Source: an uncultured Litoreibacter sp.
Lineage (GTDB): Bacteria; Pseudomonadota; Alphaproteobacteria; Rhodobacterales; Rhodobacteraceae
Assembly (NCBI RefSeq): GCF_947487515.1
Contig: NZ_CANKWO010000003.1
Location: forward strand, 451,103 to 515,102
Direction: 5' to 3'
DNA length: 64,000 bases
A model generated the notes under the pieces. It was given only the letters and a program-made list of their open reading frames with translations. It did not search any database and was not told the origin of the DNA. The position numbers and the translations under genes were made by a program. Shown here one piece after another: positions 59,923 through 64,000 of the stretch. Numbering within the stretch: position 1 is the stretch's first letter; each line of letters starts with the position of its first letter.

Positions 59923-61983
59923 TTAGCCTTTGATCAGGCCCATCGACTCCAGTTTCAAAATCACCTGATGTGCGCAGTTGTCGACTTCAACATTCTCGGT
60001 TTCGACCGACAGCTCTGGGTTCTCGGGGACGTCATAGGGATCAGAAATCCCTGTGAATTCTTTGATCTTTCCTTCCCGAGCAAGCTTGTAGAGGCCCTTG
60101 CGGTCGCGACGCTCGCATTCCTCGATGCTGGTCGCAACATGGACTTCGATGAAGGCCCCAAAGGCTTCGATGTCCTCGCGTACTGCGCGACGCGTGGTGG
60201 CGTAGGGGGCAATCGGTGCACAGATGGCGATGCCACCGTTTTTGGTGATCTCGGAAGCCACGTAGCCGATACGACGGATGTTGAGGTCGCGGTGCTCTTT
60301 TGAGAAGCCCAGCTCGGAGCTGAGATTCTTACGCACGATGTCACCATCCAGCAAAGTAACCGGACGCCCGCCCATTTCCATCAATTTCACCATCAAGGCG
60401 TTCGCAATTGTGGATTTGCCAGAGCCGGAAAAACCAGTGAAGAACACCGTAAAGCCTTGGTTTGCACGCGGAGGACGTGACTTGCGCAGTTCTGTGACCA
60501 CTTGCGGGAAGGAGAACCATTCAGGGATTTCCAAGCCTTCGGCCAAACGGCGGCGCAACTCGGTGCCAGAAATATTCAGGACAGTAACGTTTTCGCGGTC
60601 TTTGATCTCATCCGCGGGTTCGTATTGGGCCCGCTCTTGCACATAGACCATGTGCTTGAAGTCGACCATTTCGATGCCCATTTCTTCTTGGTGCTCGCGG
60701 AACAAATCCTGTGCATCATACGGCCCGTAGAAGTCCTCTCCCGCAGAGTTGGAGCCAGGGCCGGCATGATCACGACCCACGATGAAGTGCGTGCAGCCGT
60801 GGTTCTTACGGATCAGGCCGTGCCAAACAGCCTCGCGTGGGCCTGCCATGCGCATGGCCAAGTTTAACAGGCTCATGGACGTGGTGGAGGAGGGGTATTG
60901 GTCCAACACCGCCTCGTAGCAGCGCACCCGTGTGAAGTGATCGATGTCGCCCGGTTTGGTCATGCCCACAACTGGGTGGATCAATAGGTTGGCCTGCGCT
61001 TCTTTGGCGGCGCGGAACGTCAGTTCTTGGTGCGCGCGGTGCAATGGGTTGCGGGTCTGGAAGGCCACAACTTTGCGCCAGCCCATTTTGCGGAAGTAGG
61101 CGCGCATCTCGTTTGGTGTGTCGCGACGGGCGCGGAAATCATAATGCACCGGCTGCTGAATGCCGGTAATCGGGCCGCCAAGGTAGATTTTGCCCGCTTG
61201 GTTGTGCAGGTAGTTCACCGCAGGGTGGGCGGTGTCATCCGCGCCGAAGACTTTTTCAGCCTCAAGGGCTTTGTTCGGCTCCCATTTGTCGGTCACAGAC
61301 ATCATCGCCAAAATCACGCCTTCTTGGTCGCGCAAGGCAATGTCTTGGCCGACTTCGATGGACTGTGCGAATTCGTCACCCACGTCCAAGGTGATTGGCA
61401 TTGGCCAAAGCTCACCCGTGGTCAGGCGCATGGTTTCAACGACGCTGTCGTAGTCGGCCTCGGACAGGAACCCTTTGAGGGGGTTGAAGCCGCCGTTCAT
61501 CAACAGTTCTAGGTCGCAGATTTGGCGTGGGGTCAGGTCCCAAGATGTCAGTTCTGCGGCTTCCAGCTTCATTTTCTGGGCGCTGTCGTATGACACATAG
61601 AGTTCTGGGATTGGCGTTAAGGCGTTGTTCATTAGTCTTGTCCTGTCACTGAGTGGGGAGAGGCTTGCGTGAGTGCCGGTTAATTCGGCGTGAAGAGCGT
61701 CGTATTCTTCGAACTTTCGTTTGAGAAACGCGTTGGTGAGTTGGTTTTTTGTGGAGCCGCCGCGCGCCGTTAAGGCGTATTCAAAGCGTTGGCGTTTGTC
61801 TGGCCCTGCGCGGTTGCTGATCTTGACCAAACCGGCCTCGGTCGCCGCGCGCAAAAGGGAGTTGAGCCGCCCAAGCGACACCCCCAAAGCGGTGGCGGTC
61901 GCCCGTTGCGACGCCTCTGGCGTCAGATCCAGCTGGCGCAAAAGCCGGAAAAGCAGGTCTTCATTGTCCAAAGCGGGTTTCAT
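59923..61983 (-). CDS. Bifunctional sulfate adenylyltransferase/APS kinase with N-terminal MarR-like winged helix
   Basis: The 686-residue protein has three parts in one uninterrupted frame. Residues 1-110 form a winged-helix domain (ASQRATATALGVSLGRLNSL; AGLVKISNRA), like MarR-type EPS-associated regulators. From residue 118 (MNNALTPIPELYVSYDSAQK) follow ATP sulfurylase (TRNPLHRAHQELTFRAAKEA, GRDHAGPG) and APS kinase (GFSGSGKST, LLDGDIVRKNLSSELGFSKE). Together the enzymes make PAPS from sulfate. An internal ATG at 61632 with agga eight bases before it could yield the enzyme alone (569 residues). Which form is made is not known. Confidence 0.9.
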   Translation of the reverse strand: MKPALDNEDLLFRLLRQLDLTPEASQRATATALGVSLGRLNSLLRAATEAGLVKISNRAGPDKRQRFEYALTARGGSTKNQLTNAFLKRKFEEYDALHAELTGTHASLSPLSDRTRLMNNALTPIPELYVSYDSAQKMKLEAAELTSWDLTPRQICDLELLMNGGFNPLKGFLSEADYDSVVETMRLTTGELWPMPITLDVGDEFAQSIEVGQDIALRDQEGVILAMMSVTDKWEPNKALEAEKVFGADDTAHPAVNYLHNQAGKIYLGGPITGIQQPVHYDFRARRDTPNEMRAYFRKMGWRKVVAFQTRNPLHRAHQELTFRAAKEAQANLLIHPVVGMTKPGDIDHFTRVRCYEAVLDQYPSSTTSMSLLNLAMRMAGPREAVWHGLIRKNHGCTHFIVGRDHAGPGSNSAGEDFYGPYDAQDLFREHQEEMGIEMVDFKHMVYVQERAQYEPADEIKDRENVTVLNISGTELRRRLAEGLEIPEWFSFPQVVTELRKSRPPRANQGFTVFFTGFSGSGKSTIANALMVKLMEMGGRPVTLLDGDIVRKNLSSELGFSKEHRDLNIRRIGYVASEITKNGGIAICAPIAPYATTRRAVREDIEAFGAFIEVHVATSIEECERRDRKGLYKLAREGKIKEFTGISDPYDVPENPELSVETENVEVDNCAHQVILKLESMGLIKG

Positions 61984-62109
61984 CGGCGAGGTCGTATTTT
62001 TGGTTCAGGTGTGTTCACGGGTGAACGCATCGCAGATTTCACGACAAAAACAAGAGGGGATTTGCGGGGAAAGCAATGCAGCATTTGTCGAAGCAAAATA
62101 GCCACAGTC

Positions 62110-62145
62110 AAAAAGAGCGCCTGCCGATGTCTCGGAGGCGCTCTT
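62110..62145 (-). terminator. Intrinsic terminator of trxB
   Basis: A 9-bp stem (aagagcgcc at 62113-62121, ggcgctctt at 62137-62145), with a 15-nt loop that can add a short inner ccga/tcgg stem, is followed on the minus strand by tttttg. It starts 36 bases past the trxB stop. Confidence 0.88.
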
Positions 62146-62181
62146 GAAACCATGTGGTGCAGGCCGAAGGATTTCGGTGGA

Positions 62182-63123
62182 TTAGTCTTCTTCGGACAAG
62201 AAGCGCTCGGCCTCAAGTGCTGCCATACAGCCCATGCCAGCACTTGTGACGGCTTGCCGATACTTGTGATCGGTCAAATCGCCAGCAGCAAAAATACCTG
62301 GGATTGAGGTTTCAGTGCTGTCGGGTTTGGTCACTACATATCCGCCCATATGAGTTTCCAGCACGTCTTTGACCAACTCGTTTGAAGGGGCGTGGCCAAT
62401 GGCCACGAAGACGCCTTTGCACGGGATATCGGTGATTTCGCCGGTTTTCGTGTGCTTTACCTTAATCCCCTCGACGCTGAGAGGGGCCTCGGTGCCTGTG
62501 ACTTCGACCAGCTCGTGGAACCACAAAGGCTCAATCTTCGGGTTCTTTTCCAAGCGATCGATGAGGATCTTCTCGGCCCGCAACTCATCGCGGCGATGGA
62601 CCAATGTCACCTTGGAGGCGAACTTAGTCAGGAACAGCGCTTCCTCAACGGCTGTGTTGCCCCCACCGATGACGACGATTTCTTGGTTCCGGTAGAAGAA
62701 ACCGTCGCATGTGGCACATGCGGACACGCCGAAGCCTTTGAATTTCTCTTCGGTCTCCAGACCCAACCATTTGGCGCGCGCGCCGGTGGCCAAAATCACC
62801 GCGTCGGCGGTGTAGATGGTGCCGCTGTCGCCTTTCGCCTTGAACGGGCGGGATGTGGTGTCGAGGTCAGTGATAATATCGCCGATAATCTCGCAGCCCA
62901 TGGCCTTTGCATGATCTTGCATGCGCACCATCAAGTCTGGGCCTTGCACCTCGGTGTCACCCGGCCAGTTTTCAACTTCGGTGGTGGTGGTCAATTGGCC
63001 GCCAGGCTCGATGCCTTGCACCAAGATCGGGTCGAGCAAGGCCCGCGAGGCGTAGACGCCAGCGGTATACCCTGCGGGGCCCGAGCCGATGATCAAAACT
63101 TTGGTGTGGCGCGTGTCTGACAT
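62182..63123 (-). CDS. trxB: Thioredoxin reductase
   Basis: The 313-residue flavoenzyme has the FAD motif KVLIIGSGPAGYTAGVYASR, the redox pair CATC in SACATCDGFFYRN, the NADPH motif GGGNTAVEEALFL, and a C-terminal IFAAGDLTDHKYRQAVTSAG block. It reduces thioredoxin with NADPH. ATG 63123 gives the usual length; an earlier ATG (63159) would add 12 residues lying in the promoter region. Confidence 0.95.
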   Translation of the reverse strand: MSDTRHTKVLIIGSGPAGYTAGVYASRALLDPILVQGIEPGGQLTTTTEVENWPGDTEVQGPDLMVRMQDHAKAMGCEIIGDIITDLDTTSRPFKAKGDSGTIYTADAVILATGARAKWLGLETEEKFKGFGVSACATCDGFFYRNQEIVVIGGGNTAVEEALFLTKFASKVTLVHRRDELRAEKILIDRLEKNPKIEPLWFHELVEVTGTEAPLSVEGIKVKHTKTGEITDIPCKGVFVAIGHAPSNELVKDVLETHMGGYVVTKPDSTETSIPGIFAAGDLTDHKYRQAVTSAGMGCMAALEAERFLSEED

Positions 63124-63214
63124 AGCGGATTCCCATCGGCGATTTTTGAAGTCCGACACATATAATTGCGCTGTGGCCCAAGCGAAAGGGGGCAGCGAAC
63201 AATTTGCAGATCAT

Positions 63215-63250
63215 TTGAAATATTGCGCAAGCTTGAAATATTATTGCGCA
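63215..63250 (+). promoter_or_regulatory. Promoter and direct repeats of the Lrp gene
   Basis: TTGAAATATTGCGCA (63215-63229) is repeated as TTGAAATATTATTGCGCA (63233-63250), the second with three extra bases. A sigma-70-like promoter can be read as TTGAAA (63215) with TATTAT (63239), 18-base spacing. The repeats overlapping the promoter suggest autoregulation by the Lrp protein. Confidence 0.6.
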
Positions 63251-63295
63251 TTAGGTGCCTCTGGCGTAAGACGTTTGGAAGTTAAGGAGTCCGCA

Positions 63296-63796
63296 ATGGC
63301 CATGTCAAAACTCGACGAGATCGACCGCAAAATTCTTTCTGAGTTACAAACTGACGGGCGAATGACCAACGTAGAGCTGGCGAAACGCGTGGGTATTTCT
63401 GCGCCGCCGTGTTTGCGCCGTGTGCGGACACTCGAAGAATCGGGCTACATTCGGGGGTATCATGCCGATGTGGAGGGCAGGGCGCTTGGCTTCGAGGTGA
63501 AGGTCTTCGCGATGGTGGGGCTGCAAAGTCAGGCCGAAGCCGATCTATCTGCCTTTGAAGCGCGATGCGCAGAATGGCCCTTGGTCCGCGAGTGCCACAT
63601 GTTGAATGGTGAAGTCGACTTTATCTTGAAATGCGTGGCCCCCGACCTAAGCGGCTTCCAGCGGTTTTTGACCGAAGAGCTGACTTCGGCCGAAAACGTG
63701 GCAAGTGTGAAGACGTCGCTGGTGATCCGCGTGGCCAAAGACGACCCCGGTGTTCCGTTTGAAGTCGTCGAAGAACGGCTGTCCCAGATAGACTAG
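63296..63796 (+). CDS. Lrp/AsnC family transcriptional regulator
   Basis: The 166-residue protein has an N-terminal HTH (LDEIDRKILSELQTDGRMTN, VELAKRVGISAPPCLRRVRT) and a C-terminal RAM/AsnC ligand-binding domain (VECHMLNGEVDFILKCVAPD-like, with VRECHMLNGEVDFILK at about 100). Such regulators respond to amino acids. ATG 63296 has aaggag upstream; ATG 63302 is possible. It is divergent from trxB and ends in a four-base overlap (ctag) with the Hint-domain gene. Confidence 0.93.
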   Translation: MAMSKLDEIDRKILSELQTDGRMTNVELAKRVGISAPPCLRRVRTLEESGYIRGYHADVEGRALGFEVKVFAMVGLQSQAEADLSAFEARCAEWPLVRECHMLNGEVDFILKCVAPDLSGFQRFLTEELTSAENVASVKTSLVIRVAKDDPGVPFEVVEERLSQID

Positions 63797-64000
63797 GACC
63801 CGTCGCGGATTGCGTGCATTTCAAACGCGGTCATGCGGTTTGTCGTCTGCGGGCCAAAAAATTCCAACCCGCGGGCTTGTGGAAACAGGCGCAGCAATGC
63901 CTCGCGCATTTCGTCGTCGATCAAGGCGGCTGTATGCGGGCCGGGGTGAAAGCTTTCGACCTCCAACCCGTTTACCTTGATTGTCGCTTGCCTGTCGAAG
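63793..64000 (-). CDS. Hint-domain protein, C-terminal part (5' end outside window)
   Basis: The open frame runs in from the right edge and ends with TAG at 63795-63793, giving about 68 C-terminal residues. FDRQATIKVNGLEVESFHPG, followed by ALLRLFPQARGLEFFGPQ, resembles the end of Hint_2 (hedgehog/intein-like) domains found in roseobacter secreted or cell-surface proteins. The rest of the protein and its N-terminal domains lie outside. The stop lies inside the lrp stop (ctag). Confidence 0.6.
   Translation of the reverse strand, partial: FDRQATIKVNGLEVESFHPGPHTAALIDDEMREALLRLFPQARGLEFFGPQTTNRMTAFEMHAIRDGS

Noticed and set aside
1-64000. CRISPR arrays, IS elements, rRNA operons
   Set aside because: No regularly spaced repeats, no transposase motifs and no rRNA-like blocks were seen in reading the window.

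Overview
The window reads as chromosome of a marine alphaproteobacterium of the Rhodobacterales/Roseobacter group. The evidence is the moderately high GC, the family mix (crotonyl-CoA carboxylase/reductase and methylmalonyl-CoA epimerase of the ethylmalonyl-CoA pathway, a LuxR/LuxI quorum-sensing pair, TIGR02186/TauE, DUF1467, DUF1150, DUF465, a Sat-CysC protein with a MarR-like front end, Hint-domain proteins) and the very tight gene packing. It is mostly core metabolism and information processing. I see no rRNA, tRNA, CRISPR array, transposase, integrase or prophage. After the calls below, no gap without a gene exceeds about 260 bases.

Layout. 1-2523: the 3' end of ccr with its terminator, then a quorum-sensing cluster (70-codon ORF, luxR, luxI). 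2566-5775: a RecD-like helicase facing a TIGR02186-TauE pair. 5888-10847: a nucleoside-type BMP ABC transporter operon with an NTF2-like gene inside it. 11011-14701: tsaB-rimI, an Nfu Fe-S carrier, a universal stress protein, a class IV aminotransferase and a VOC protein. 14919-22234: trpS, a rhomboid-like protein without catalytic residues, murJ-glnD and an LpoA-like lipoprotein. 22346-26140: rsmI-yraN-gshB facing comM. 26203-34662: GST, a CobC/CobU pair, coaBC-dut, a membrane-anchored ThiF/MoeB protein, ybjN, proC, csaA, a 2-hydroxyacid dehydrogenase and tdk.

34663-37210 is the most unusual stretch. It has a densely structured intergenic region, a putative HTH protein, a lipoprotein, and then an AT-rich two-gene insert (a four-helix membrane protein and a beta/alpha-repeat protein with a TTG start) bordered by an inverted repeat next to carB. 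37215-49944 continues with carB, cfa, aspS, a DUF1800/DUF1501 pair, an orphan Flp-like pilin, a GNAT, an orphan response regulator, mce-DUF1467 and an EI24 protein. 49941-54723 is a minus-strand run topA > 43-aa membrane peptide > GDPD > nitroreductase > EI24. 54931-64000 holds a lipase, purE-purK, a heat-shock unit hsp20-DUF1150-phzF behind a canonical sigma-32 promoter, the sat-cysC fusion, trxB, an Lrp regulator and the end of a Hint-domain gene.

Across the window, neighbouring co-directional genes often overlap by 1-4 bases (ATGA, TGATG, GTGA). Eight of eleven convergent pairs overlap by exactly four bases, with both stop codons inside one YTAR tetranucleotide. All functional names come from reading motifs by eye; no database search was possible.
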